Assembly (NCBI GenBank): GCA_016191845.1
Contig: JACPVF010000007.1
Coordinates: 186,001 to 250,000 of the forward strand
Source of the DNA: Chloroflexota bacterium
Lineage (GTDB): Bacteria > Chloroflexota > Anaerolineae > Anaerolineales > Villigracilaceae
Reading direction: 5' to 3'
Length of the DNA stretch: 64,000 nt
The translations under genes were made by a program, and so were the position numbers. A model generated the notes under the pieces. It worked only from the letters and a program-made list of their open reading frames with translations. It was not told the DNA's origin and did not search any database. Positions 53,983-62,401 of the stretch are shown here, piece after piece; positions within the stretch are counted from its first letter, which is position 1; every line of letters begins with the position of its first letter.

Positions 53983-54192
53983 TATTGAATTCAAATGCAT
54001 AGGCATGTACTTGAAATACGGTACTCCGTAGTTTGAATCTGGAGTATCGTATTTTGATTTTGCCTTATGGAATTCAAGAAATGGACTTCCGTCGTCTGAA
54101 TAAGCTGCTCCGTCTTTTGAATCTATCTTTCCGTATTCAAAAGACGGAGTTCCGTTATTCGATTATGGGATCCCGTATCAAAAATTAACCAT
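53983..54192. repeat. degenerate repeat array with exactly 21-bp period
   Basis: TCCGT-like words begin at 54025, 54046, 54088, 54109, 54130, 54151 and 54172, each a multiple of 21 apart; unit 54067 is diverged, and two further weak units lie at 53983 and 54004. The consensus is TCCGTNNTTTGAAT, in either orientation. Units at 54109 and 54130 form a perfect 15-bp inverted repeat. Confidence 0.8.
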
Positions 54193-54215
54193 CCTGCGCC
54201 TAACTTTTTTGTAAC

Positions 54216-54244
54216 TTGACAAGCCCTTTGCCCGCCTATATTCT
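54216..54244 (+). promoter_or_regulatory. promoter TTGACA-N17-TATTCT
   Basis: A perfect -35 (54216-54221) with TATTCT at 17 bases; TATATT at 15 bases is an alternative. It lies 24 bases after the repeat array. Confidence 0.7.
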
Positions 54245-54302
54245 AATTACAGGCAAGGAAATTCGACCCCAGCGCGATCTTTATTCAGGAGGAAAGCCAT
54301 TC

Positions 54303-54665
54303 ATGACCCTTAAACTCTACCCCACCAATATCCTCAGACAGGCCGCCGATGCCCTCGGCGCATGGAGGGAGATCGATGCTGAGTTGACGCTTGGCAAGGC
54401 CAGTGTGCCTGCCCTGGAAGCCGAGCTATCTCAGGCCGAACCGCTGCTGGCACAGATCGCCTCGATGGAGGCGCAGCTTGTGGGCCTGCGCAACCAGCGC
54501 GATACCCTGTTCATCTCCATCTGGGACAAGGTCAAGCGTGCGCGTGGAGGCATAAAGGCCATTTATGGCGACGACTCCTCCGAGTATGAGATGATGGGCG
54601 GCACACGCAGGAGCGAACGGAAACGGCCTGTGCGCAAGAAGAAGACGATTCCCCCTCAAGAATAG
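54303..54665 (+). CDS. small conserved protein, GDDSSE/GGTRRSERK family, copy 1
   Basis: The 120-residue protein starts after aggaggaaa. It has an N-terminal YPTN segment, a coiled-coil region with QIASMEAQLVGLRNQRD (about 60-76), and a C-terminal block W(D)KVKRARGGIKAIYGDDSSEY followed by GGTRRSERK, and a basic tail. The family appears repeatedly in related genomes, often in tandem, but I know no function. It is a paralogue of the next gene. Confidence 0.8.
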   Translation: MTLKLYPTNILRQAADALGAWREIDAELTLGKASVPALEAELSQAEPLLAQIASMEAQLVGLRNQRDTLFISIWDKVKRARGGIKAIYGDDSSEYEMMGGTRRSERKRPVRKKKTIPPQE

Positions 54666-54707
54666 TACTGCTATAGACGTGGGGGTTGATCGTCGTGCAG
54701 GATTCAC

Positions 54708-54772
54708 CGCGAAGCGCACCAAGGTCGCAAAGCTTTTTTAAGATCTTCTTCGTGTTCTTTATGCGCTTCGCG
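54708..54772. repeat. imperfect inverted repeat CGCGAAGCGCA
   Basis: CGCGAAGCGCA and TGCGCTTCGCG flank a 43-base centre with a T-rich run. It lies between the two small paralogous genes and may be a terminator or a short repeat element. Confidence 0.6.
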
Positions 54773-54845
54773 ATTCAAAAGGGTTTGGCTCAAAGCCGCC
54801 GCGTCAAGGATTGGACGTACTTAACAAGATTGAAAATAAAAACGA

Positions 54846-54874
54846 TTGACAAAGCTCTTCGTCCATTGGATACT
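54846..54874 (+). promoter_or_regulatory. promoter TTGACA-N17-GATACT
   Basis: A perfect -35 and a 4/6 -10 at exactly 17 bases, 59 bases ahead of the second small gene. Confidence 0.65.
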
Positions 54875-54932
54875 AAAGGTGAGGTTCCAAGGGGAACCAT
54901 TCAACCATTTGTTCGACAAGGAGGATTTTGCG

Positions 54933-55286
54933 ATGGCCAGGACCTACCCCACCAACACCCTGCAGCAGGCACGAGATGTTCTCGAAGGATGGAAGGCAAT
55001 CACGACTCCCATCACGATCGTGAGCGTCACCCAGGCCAGTGTGAAGACGAAGATGGATGCCGTCTCACCTGTGTTGGAGCAGATCGCCTCGATGGAGGCG
55101 CAGCTTGTGGACTTGCGCAACCAGCGCGATGCCCTGCTGACCGATCTATGGCGCGACATCAAGCGGGTGCGCGCAGGCATCAAATCCAATTTCGGTGATG
55201 ATTCGTCCGAATTTGCGATGGTGGGAGGCACGCGTCTCAGTGAACGCAAGTCGCCCATCCATACCAGGCCGCCCGTCACCTCGTGA
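54933..55286 (+). CDS. small conserved protein, GDDSSE/GGTRLSERK family, copy 2
   Basis: The 117-residue protein is a paralogue of the gene at 54303: YPTN start, VLEQIASMEAQLVDLRNQRD coiled coil, and the LWRDIKRVRAGIKSNFGDDSSE region followed by GGTRLSERKS. It starts at ATG 54933 after aaggagg; the open frame upstream begins at a TTG inside the promoter. Confidence 0.8.
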   Translation: MARTYPTNTLQQARDVLEGWKAITTPITIVSVTQASVKTKMDAVSPVLEQIASMEAQLVDLRNQRDALLTDLWRDIKRVRAGIKSNFGDDSSEFAMVGGTRLSERKSPIHTRPPVTS

Positions 55287-55301
55287 AACAGACGGCGGGA
55301 C

Positions 55302-55559
55302 ATGATGAAGATTCCCAACACGTTTTCTGAGCAGGAAGAGGCTTCTCTCCAGGCGCGCATGACTGCTGTCGAAATGGAAGTGGCCTACCTGAAGGACGAA
55401 GACTACAGGCTCAAGGCCAAGCTCTGGCGGGAGGTCAAGGCCGTGGTCTTTGGAATGCTGGAGAAATACGGCAAAGACTCGCCCGAATTCGAGCCGTTCC
55501 AAGAGACCTACCACCAAATCCTGGAGTTCGAAGCCAGCCAGGACGAGGAAGACGAGTAA
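55302..55559 (+). CDS. small coiled-coil protein related to the copy 1/2 family
   Basis: The 85-residue acidic protein shows the same core spacing LWREVKAVVFGMLEKYGKDSPEFE (compare LW..(I/V)K.....(I/M)...(F/Y)G.DS.E). It lacks the GGTRxSERK tail and the N-terminal YPTN. It is 15 bases after copy 2 and likely co-transcribed. No function known. Confidence 0.7.
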   Translation: MMKIPNTFSEQEEASLQARMTAVEMEVAYLKDEDYRLKAKLWREVKAVVFGMLEKYGKDSPEFEPFQETYHQILEFEASQDEEDE

Positions 55560-55572
55560 GAAAGATTGAAAG

Positions 55573-55617
55573 ATGCAAAGACAGAATTGGATTTCCTTAT
55601 CAGTTCTGTCTTTGTAT
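55573..55617 (+). terminator. terminator-like hairpin
   Basis: GCAAAGACAGAA / TTCTGTCTTTGT with a 17-base loop. It lies between the small gene run and the NACHT island. Confidence 0.65.
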
Positions 55618-55627
55618 TCTCTTATAC

Positions 55628-55643
55628 TTTGTCTATAGACAAA
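55628..55643. repeat. 16-bp perfect palindrome TTTGTCTATAGACAAA
   Basis: It may be an operator or a recombination relic at the left edge of the AT-rich island. Confidence 0.5.
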
Positions 55644-55708
55644 AAATAGCGAGGAAAGAAAAATACAATAAATCATAAAATGATTACATTGATTTAGAGC
55701 AGAAAATA

Positions 55709-55731
55709 TTGTAAACTTGAACTTGTTACAA
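55709..55731. promoter_or_regulatory. possible operator TTGTAA-N11-TTACAA
   Basis: A partial palindrome with a doubled ACTTG in the centre, 36 bases before the start of the NACHT gene. It overlaps a weak -10 element TAAACT (55712-55717) at 17 bases from TTGATT (55689-55694). Confidence 0.4.
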
Positions 55732-55766
55732 GCTCGGTTATGATATATCAATCTGATGGAGGAAAA

Positions 55767-58700
55767 ATGGATTATCCATACGAGAATCTAAGCCCAGAAA
55801 AGTTTCAAGAATTTTGCCAATCATTATTGGTAAATGAATATCCAGAGATACAATGTCTTCCTGTAGGACAACCTGATGGCGGCAGAGATGCTTTTTTTTA
55901 TTATCAAAAAGGTCGGGGAGATACACAAAGAAATTTCATCATCTTTCAGGTGAAGTTCGTACGAGAAAAATATTCTCAAAAAGATTTATATCTTTGGCTG
56001 GAAGAAATTATTAATAAAGAGAAGCCAAAAATCGACAAATTGAAAGATCATGGGGCTAAAAGATATATTCTAATTACTAACTTAAGTGGCACCGCACATT
56101 TAGAATCTGGAACTATTGATAAGGTTAATAATCTTTTAAATGGTTTAGATATAGATGCAAATTGTTGGTGGCGAGATGATCTTAATAGACGGCTAGACAA
56201 TGCATGGAATGTAAAGTGGGTATATCAGGAATTAATGACTGGGCCCGACTTGATTCGCGCAATTACTGAAAGTGATCTTTCCGAAAACAAAGAAAGGAGA
56301 TCACTGGCTTTAAAAGCTTACATTCAAGATCAATATAGTCGAGATGAAGATGTACGTTTTAAACAAGTTGATCTTCAGCATAAGCTATTAGATTTATTTA
56401 TAGACTTACCCATACTTCCTCCTAACGATTCTAGACCCCAAAAAAAACGTCGGTCATCAGAAAATTTATATCAAGCTATTAATTATATACAGCGCCATAA
56501 AGAGGACAATAGCAACATAATAATATCTGATGATCTACTCCCTTTTATTGAACGTGATGAATCAGCTTTTAGTTCAAGGGAGTTTTTATACCGTTTTAGT
56601 CATAGAGAAGATACTTATATAGGTGCAGCAACATTGTTATTAGATTCTGCGATACATGAACTTGCTCCACATATTGTATTAGAAGGCGCGCCCGGGCAAG
56701 GGAAATCCACAATTACTCAATATATATGTCAGGCACATCGCATGCGCTTACTCGGAAAAGAGAACTTAATCAATACACTACCAAAACAACATGCACAATC
56801 ACCAATCAAGCTACCCTTCCGTGTAGATTTAAGAGATTATGCCACTTGGTTAACTAAGACCGATCCTTTTTCGCCTACTCGAGAGGAAGTGCAGTCACCT
56901 TATTGGAATAAATCACTAGAAAGCTTTTTAGCAGCACAAGTGAGATACCATTCTGGTGGGATTGATTTTACTCAATCAGATCTAGCATCAGTCCTAAAGT
57001 TCAGCTCTATATTATTAGTGTTAGATGGGCTTGATGAAGTAGTTGATATTGAGCGTAGACGGGATGTAGTTAACGAGATTATTTTAGGCATAAATCGGCT
57101 CGAAATTAATGCTGCCTCGCTACAAACTGTTATTACAAGTCGACCAGCCGTGTTTGCAAACTCTCCAGGTTTACCTGAAAATAAATTCCCTTACTTTCAG
57201 TTAGGGGTTGTACAACGCACACTAATAGATGAATATACAGATAAATGGTTACATGCAAGAGGATTGCGTGGCCGCGAGGGTTCAGAAATCAAAGGAATCC
57301 TAAAATCTAAGCTAGATCAACCTCACATTCGTGAATTAGCCAAAAATCCAATGCAATTAGCCATTTTATTAAGCTTAGTTCATACTCGAGGCACATCGTT
57401 GCCAGATAAGCGTACTGCATTATATGGAAATTATGTGGATTTATTTTTCAACAGGGAAGCGGAGAAAAATTCAATCGTCAGGGATTACAGAGATTTATTA
57501 ATAAATATTCACTGTTATCTTGCATGGACATTACAGACAGAAGCTGAAATGGGAAATAACAATAGTGGGAGTATTACCGAAGTTCATTTACATAGTCTTT
57601 TACATGATTATTTACTAGCTGAAGGCTATGATCCATCTTTGTCATCTATTTTATTCACTGGGATGATTGAAAGGGTAGTTGCTCTTGTTTCGCGTGTCCA
57701 AGGCACTTATGAGTTTGAGGTACAACCTTTACGCGAATATTTTGCGGCTCGTTATCTGTATGAAACGGCCCCGTATTCCCCTCCTGGGAATGAAAAACGT
57801 GGAGCACTACCAGATAGGTTTATTGCAATTGCACGAGATTTTTACTGGCTCAATGTTACTCGTTTTTATGCAGGCTGTTACAGCAAAGGCGAATTACCTT
57901 CCTTGATAGAATGTCTTAAAGACTTAATTAAAGAGGATGGCTATGACTCAATAAGCCATCCCAGGATTTTAGCAGCGACATTGCTTTCAGATTGGGTATT
58001 TACACAACATCCTAAATCTGTTCAAGAAGTTATTAAGATAGTAATGGGTGGTATCGGCCTTAGATATATATTAGCTTCTGATAGTCGAAGGTTAGGAAGA
58101 GGTAGTTCCCTAATCCTTCCTAAAGGGTGTGGCAAAGATGAACTTGTACAGTATTGTTTTCAAGAATTAGCAAAGTTCTATCCGAGAGATTATGCTCTTG
58201 ATATTATTGGGCTAATAAACTCCAACGCCACTGCCAATGAGATAGAAGATTCATGGCTATCAATGGTACCTAAAGACAACATCAAGGAGAAAACTCAGTG
58301 GATAGAGTATGGTCTATATCTAGGCTGTTTAGCTAGAATCAAAACGGAGGATTTCTTGCAGCTACTACAAGACGTTGAAACAAGAACTGTTATAAACATA
58401 GTATTTCGTTCAAAAAGGTTTGACTATTTTGAGGCTTCAGATAAAAACATTACACTCGCAATACAAGCAATATTGCGTCGTGAAACGATGTATCTACTTA
58501 ACGACACTAATCAGCATATAAAAAATAATTTCGAAACATTTGATCAGGCTTTGACAGCAGGTAGATATGCGATGGCATTTAATCATGCCTATGATCAAAT
58601 GCCATTATTTGAGTTATGGAAACAAGGAACATGGGTTGGATATACTAAAGTGCAAGCTCTAGATCTTTCCTGGGAAGAAGAGAAGTTCGCTTCGAAACAT

Positions 58701-59639
58701 ACAGAATATGCCAAATGCAGAAACTTTATAAATCTTGTTCTCAAAAATTCAAATAGAACTGTAGAAGATTGGTCAACTACCATAGGTCCTTGGGATAACA
58801 TTGTAGAATATGGACGTCAGTTATGGGGAGAACAGTGGGCCTTTAATCAATTAGCTAATATTAGCGGAGGAATAAAATCTTCGACTGAGACGTGCAAAGA
58901 TTTTCCTGAATTGCTCGACCATTCAGTATCTTTGTGTAAGCGAGCTAGATATGCTAGACTTCGGGCGGGAACAATTCCGTGGTGGAAAAAACAATTAGAA
59001 AATGCAGCAAGCGCTGAGGATAAAGCATTGGTATCATTGATTTTTTCGACCTGGGTTAGTTCGACTACCTTTATAAAATTAATTGAGTTATTGGATCAGA
59101 CCGTTTGCGCTTTTGAATACTACACTTGGGGCAGACTTTATCTCGCTGTGCGAGAAATTATGTCTTTTATACAATTTACAAATGATCGCAAGATTGACAT
59201 TGATATTAAATCTTTACCCGCCAATATAAGTGAGAGAGGTATATTGCTATTAAGCTTACGCATCAAAGACAAGTCAAGACTTTATTTGGAGTATCTCAAA
59301 AACTACACAGGAAATGACAAATTTGTTTTAGATTTTTGTCAACAGGAAATTTTTGATTTAGTCGCAACAAGAAAAATTGATTGGCAATTTGCTTTAAAAA
59401 CAATAGAATTAAGTTATCAAAAAGGATTGATTCAAAAAGGATACCCACATCGTATTTATGAAGGCAATAATATAGAAACCGAGTTACCTGATGAAATAGC
59501 TAAAGAAATCCTTTCGCGTCCAGAAAGTTTCCCGGGATTCTTGATTTCATTAGCAGAAGGAAAATACAGAGCTAAAGTAGCTAAATCGATTATCCCTGTT
59601 GGTGAAGTATCGCTTCGTGAAAGATGGTTTGACAACTAA
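55767..59639 (+). CDS. nuclease-NACHT STAND protein (predicted antiphage)
   Basis: The 1290-residue protein has an N-terminal restriction-endonuclease-like domain (about 5-150): SPEKFQEFCQSLL, GQPDGGRDAFFYY and FIIFQVKF, giving the D...QxK signature. A NACHT-type ATPase follows with Walker A GAPGQGKST (about 306-314) and Walker B LLVLDGLDEV (about 416-425). The last 650 residues match no family I know and are presumably the sensor. Codon use is strongly AT-rich, indicating transfer. ATG 55767 has GGAGGA at good spacing; ATG 55740 has none. It stands alone between terminators. Confidence 0.85.
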   Translation: MDYPYENLSPEKFQEFCQSLLVNEYPEIQCLPVGQPDGGRDAFFYYQKGRGDTQRNFIIFQVKFVREKYSQKDLYLWLEEIINKEKPKIDKLKDHGAKRYILITNLSGTAHLESGTIDKVNNLLNGLDIDANCWWRDDLNRRLDNAWNVKWVYQELMTGPDLIRAITESDLSENKERRSLALKAYIQDQYSRDEDVRFKQVDLQHKLLDLFIDLPILPPNDSRPQKKRRSSENLYQAINYIQRHKEDNSNIIISDDLLPFIERDESAFSSREFLYRFSHREDTYIGAATLLLDSAIHELAPHIVLEGAPGQGKSTITQYICQAHRMRLLGKENLINTLPKQHAQSPIKLPFRVDLRDYATWLTKTDPFSPTREEVQSPYWNKSLESFLAAQVRYHSGGIDFTQSDLASVLKFSSILLVLDGLDEVVDIERRRDVVNEIILGINRLEINAASLQTVITSRPAVFANSPGLPENKFPYFQLGVVQRTLIDEYTDKWLHARGLRGREGSEIKGILKSKLDQPHIRELAKNPMQLAILLSLVHTRGTSLPDKRTALYGNYVDLFFNREAEKNSIVRDYRDLLINIHCYLAWTLQTEAEMGNNNSGSITEVHLHSLLHDYLLAEGYDPSLSSILFTGMIERVVALVSRVQGTYEFEVQPLREYFAARYLYETAPYSPPGNEKRGALPDRFIAIARDFYWLNVTRFYAGCYSKGELPSLIECLKDLIKEDGYDSISHPRILAATLLSDWVFTQHPKSVQEVIKIVMGGIGLRYILASDSRRLGRGSSLILPKGCGKDELVQYCFQELAKFYPRDYALDIIGLINSNATANEIEDSWLSMVPKDNIKEKTQWIEYGLYLGCLARIKTEDFLQLLQDVETRTVINIVFRSKRFDYFEASDKNITLAIQAILRRETMYLLNDTNQHIKNNFETFDQALTAGRYAMAFNHAYDQMPLFELWKQGTWVGYTKVQALDLSWEEEKFASKHTEYAKCRNFINLVLKNSNRTVEDWSTTIGPWDNIVEYGRQLWGEQWAFNQLANISGGIKSSTETCKDFPELLDHSVSLCKRARYARLRAGTIPWWKKQLENAASAEDKALVSLIFSTWVSSTTFIKLIELLDQTVCAFEYYTWGRLYLAVREIMSFIQFTNDRKIDIDIKSLPANISERGILLLSLRIKDKSRLYLEYLKNYTGNDKFVLDFCQQEIFDLVATRKIDWQFALKTIELSYQKGLIQKGYPHRIYEGNNIETELPDEIAKEILSRPESFPGFLISLAEGKYRAKVAKSIIPVGEVSLRERWFDN

Positions 59640-59665
59640 CTGTCAAGATAAAATAATAATTATTA

Positions 59666-59707
59666 TAAACAGGACTGGCGTCCCATCGCCGGTCCTGTCT
59701 TTTTTCC
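59666..59707 (+). terminator. terminator after the NACHT gene
   Basis: ACAGGACTGGCG / CGCCGGTCCTGT (one wobble) with loop TCCCAT and a T run. It closes the AT-rich island. Confidence 0.88.
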
Positions 59708-59744
59708 AGTACAATCCGCTCAATCAAATTCGAGGAGAGATATT

Positions 59745-61085
59745 ATGGGTGTCATGCTGCAAACTTTTTACTGGGACTGCCCGCGCGAGGACGGGAAGGA
59801 ATTCCAGTGGTGGAACACCATTCGGGCCCAAATCCCCGCGCTGGCCAAAACGGGATTCACGTCCCTGTGGCTGCCGCCCGCGCACAAGGCGGGCAATATC
59901 AGCGGACCGTCGATGGGCTACGACCCGTACGACTTCTACGACCTGGGCGAGTTCGACCAGAAGGGCGGAATCCCCACCTGGTTCGGCACCCGCTCGGAGC
60001 TGGAGGCGCTCATCCGCGAGGCGCACGAGCACAACCTGGGCCTCATCGCAGACATCGTCATCAACCATAACAACGGCGCAGACCAGCAGGAGGTCAACCC
60101 CATCACGGGCCAGTCGCGCTGGACCCTGTTCCAGCCCAGGAGCGGAAAATTCCCGCGCAACTGGGAAGCCTTCCACCCCAACATGTACGAGTCCTGGGAT
60201 GAGATGTCCTTCGGCGACATGCCCGACCTCTCGCACCGCAATCCCTACGTGTACGCCGAGCTGCTCAAGTTCGCGCGCTGGCTCATCGAGGAGGTCGGCT
60301 TCGACGGTTTTCGCTACGACTTCGTCAAGGGCTACGGGGCCAACACCATCACCGCCATCCAGGAATACCGCTACCTGCGCAACGGGCAATATTTCCGCCC
60401 ATATGGCGTGGCCGAGTTCTGGGACAACGCCCACGCCATCGAGAGCTGGGTGGACCTGGCCAACTTCTCCAACTCCAACCCGGTCGACGCCTTCGACTTT
60501 CCGCTGCGCGAGATGCTCAAAGCCCTGTGCGACCAGTACGGCTTCAGCCTGCGCAACCTCGCCACCTGGGAGACCGTCCTGCAAAGGCAGCCGCAGACCA
60601 CCGTCACCTTCGTCGAGAATCACGATCTGCGCGACGAGGGCCGCCCCATCGTCAACGACAAACTGCTGGCCTACAGTTACATCCTCACCCACGAGGGCTA
60701 TCCCTGTGTGTTCTGGAAGGACTACTTCAACTACAACCTGGCCTTCGAAGGAACTCCCAACGGGATCGCCGCCCTGGTGGGTGCGCACGAGCAATACGCG
60801 GCGGGCGGGACCTCGACCCTGTTCCTGTCCGATGACCTGTACATCATGCAGCGCGGCGGATATGGCTCTGCGCCCGGGCTGATCTACATCCTCAACAACC
60901 GCGGCGACAACTGGAACGGGGCCTGGGTCAACACCCAGTGGCGGAACACCTCCTTCCAACCCGTGGCCTGGTGGAGCAAAACCGACCTGAACCGCCCCGT
61001 CAACCAATCCACCGGCGCGGACGGCCGCGGTCAGTTCTTCGCTCCCCCGCGCGGATACGTGGTCTACGCGCCGATTTCACGCTAG
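59745..61085 (+). CDS. alpha-amylase, GH13, intracellular type
   Basis: The 446-residue protein has the GH13 blocks: DIVINH (region I, about 104-109), GFRYDFVKG (region II, nucleophile Asp, about 186-194), VAEFWD (region III, acid Glu, about 222-227) and FVENHD (region IV, about 287-292). A C-terminal beta domain ends in the YVVYAPISR segment. No signal peptide is seen, so it works in the cytosol on glycogen or maltodextrins. An AT-rich stretch and a terminator precede it. Confidence 0.92.
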   Translation: MGVMLQTFYWDCPREDGKEFQWWNTIRAQIPALAKTGFTSLWLPPAHKAGNISGPSMGYDPYDFYDLGEFDQKGGIPTWFGTRSELEALIREAHEHNLGLIADIVINHNNGADQQEVNPITGQSRWTLFQPRSGKFPRNWEAFHPNMYESWDEMSFGDMPDLSHRNPYVYAELLKFARWLIEEVGFDGFRYDFVKGYGANTITAIQEYRYLRNGQYFRPYGVAEFWDNAHAIESWVDLANFSNSNPVDAFDFPLREMLKALCDQYGFSLRNLATWETVLQRQPQTTVTFVENHDLRDEGRPIVNDKLLAYSYILTHEGYPCVFWKDYFNYNLAFEGTPNGIAALVGAHEQYAAGGTSTLFLSDDLYIMQRGGYGSAPGLIYILNNRGDNWNGAWVNTQWRNTSFQPVAWWSKTDLNRPVNQSTGADGRGQFFAPPRGYVVYAPISR

Positions 61086-61138
61086 GTCTTCGCGCTGAAC
61101 GAAGTCGAAGCGCACAGATTACAAAATATATTCGCTTT

Positions 61139-61180
61139 AAAAAAACAGCGCCCTTCGCAACCGAAGGGCGCTGTTTCTCA
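61139..61180. terminator. bidirectional terminator
   Basis: AAACAGCGCCCTTCG / CGAAGGGCGCTGTTT with loop CAAC. A-run on one side and T-run on the other serve both convergent genes. Confidence 0.9.
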
Positions 61181-62077
61181 TTATCCAGCCTCCTCCATGG
61201 GCGGACCTTCCTCTTCCGCGCCGCCCAGGAAGGATTCCGACTCTTCGATCTCGACCTCGGCTTCCTCTCCAGCGTGCTCTGCTTCAGCGGCAGCCTCTGC
61301 AGCCTCCCCTGCCATGTGATCGATCTCCGCCTGCGAGTCTTCCGTCTCTGCGGATTCCTCCACTTCGGCTTCGGCCTCGCCTGTTTCCTCATTTTCTTTT
61401 TCTCCCCGCTCTCCTTCCTCCTCCCCTTCGCTTTCCGTCTCTTTCTCCTCTTCCTCGCCTTCTTCGTCTTTCTCTTCTTCTGGCTCCTCTCCTTCCTCCT
61501 CTTCTTCCTTCTCTTCCTTTTCCTCGTCGCGTTCTTTTTCGTCCGACTCTTCTTCCTCAGACTCTTCGTCTTCCGAATCTTCCTCGGTTTCCTCTTCCTC
61601 TGTTTCGTCCTCAGATTCCTCTTCGGTCTCCTTTTCCTCCTCTGACTCTTCTTCTGGCTCCTCGCCCTCCTCTCCACTTTCTTCCCCACCCTCCGCGGAC
61701 TCCTCTCCCGCCTCCCCTTCGGTCGCGGCAGATTCCTCCTTCTCCTCCCTGGATTCAGCCTCCCCCTCCACTTCTGACTCGACCTCGCCCGCGGAGACCA
61801 CCGCCTGGATGCGGGCATGCGCGTCCCGCCACGTGGACAGGACCGTCTGATGAACCTCGGGCATCTCCTGACGCAGGCGTTCCATCACTTCCGCGTATTG
61901 GATATACGTGGAATGATCGCTCTGCGGCTGCTCCAACTCCGCGTGGATGCTGGAGAGCAGCGCCAGCGCTTCATCCGAATCCAGATCCTTTGCATCCAGC
62001 ATAGCCTGGAACAGTGACAACTTGTCCGCTGCGCTCGAACTGTGGAACAGGTCGTTATGGTCTTGAGAGATCGGCAT
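61181..62077 (-). CDS. Glu-rich acidic protein
   Basis: The 298-residue protein has an ordered N-terminus (about 1-92, helical: ADKLSLFQAMLDAKDL, ALLSSIHAELEQ, YAEVMERLRQEM), then 200 residues that are almost only E, with S, D, G, A, K. No signal is seen. The low-complexity tail is probably disordered and highly charged. Function unknown. The N-terminal part supports a real protein; the tail may vary in length. Confidence 0.7.
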   Translation of the reverse strand: MPISQDHNDLFHSSSAADKLSLFQAMLDAKDLDSDEALALLSSIHAELEQPQSDHSTYIQYAEVMERLRQEMPEVHQTVLSTWRDAHARIQAVVSAGEVESEVEGEAESREEKEESAATEGEAGEESAEGGEESGEEGEEPEEESEEEKETEEESEDETEEEETEEDSEDEESEEEESDEKERDEEKEEKEEEEEGEEPEEEKDEEGEEEEKETESEGEEEGERGEKENEETGEAEAEVEESAETEDSQAEIDHMAGEAAEAAAEAEHAGEEAEVEIEESESFLGGAEEEGPPMEEAG

Positions 62078-62401
62078 GTGGATTTACCTTTGGAGTAGAG
62101 AAGATACCAAAAAGTATAGCGAGGCCAGATTAACGCCACATGATGCAGAGCGCCTGTTATTAAAACAAGGGCGCATGAGCGGCGATCGGCGGAGGAATGT
62201 TGGCAAAAGATAAAGAAGAGAGGGAACGGCGTGTTTAGACATGGCGTCTTTAAAGGCGCGAACAGCGCAAAGTTTGAAAATTTTGGAATTCTTTGCGATT
62301 CGAAACCTACTGGTTCTTAAAAACTCTCCACGAAAAAGTCATTTCACGGTTAAGGAATGGTCTGTTCCGTTTTATAATTCATTAACTCGATGGAGGAAAA
62401 T
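62078..62401. other. 324-base intergenic region with a weak promoter
   Basis: No gene is seen. TATAAT at 62373-62378 lies 24 bases ahead of the next ATG, with a weak TTAAGG 17 bases upstream. A ribosome site GGAGGAAAAT follows. Confidence 0.6.

Larger units (their letters stand above)
53798..54302. other. 505-base intergenic region with a 21-bp-phased array and a promoter
   Basis: Bases 53798-53940 hold no recognised gene. Bases 53983-54192 hold the repeat array described separately, and 54216-54244 hold a promoter. The rest is AT-rich. Confidence 0.75.

Noticed and set aside
60938-61645. Long open frame on the + strand opposite the Glu-rich gene
   Set aside because: Its sequence is Phe/Leu-rich low complexity produced by the complement of GAA/GAG codons and it runs out of the amylase gene in another frame.
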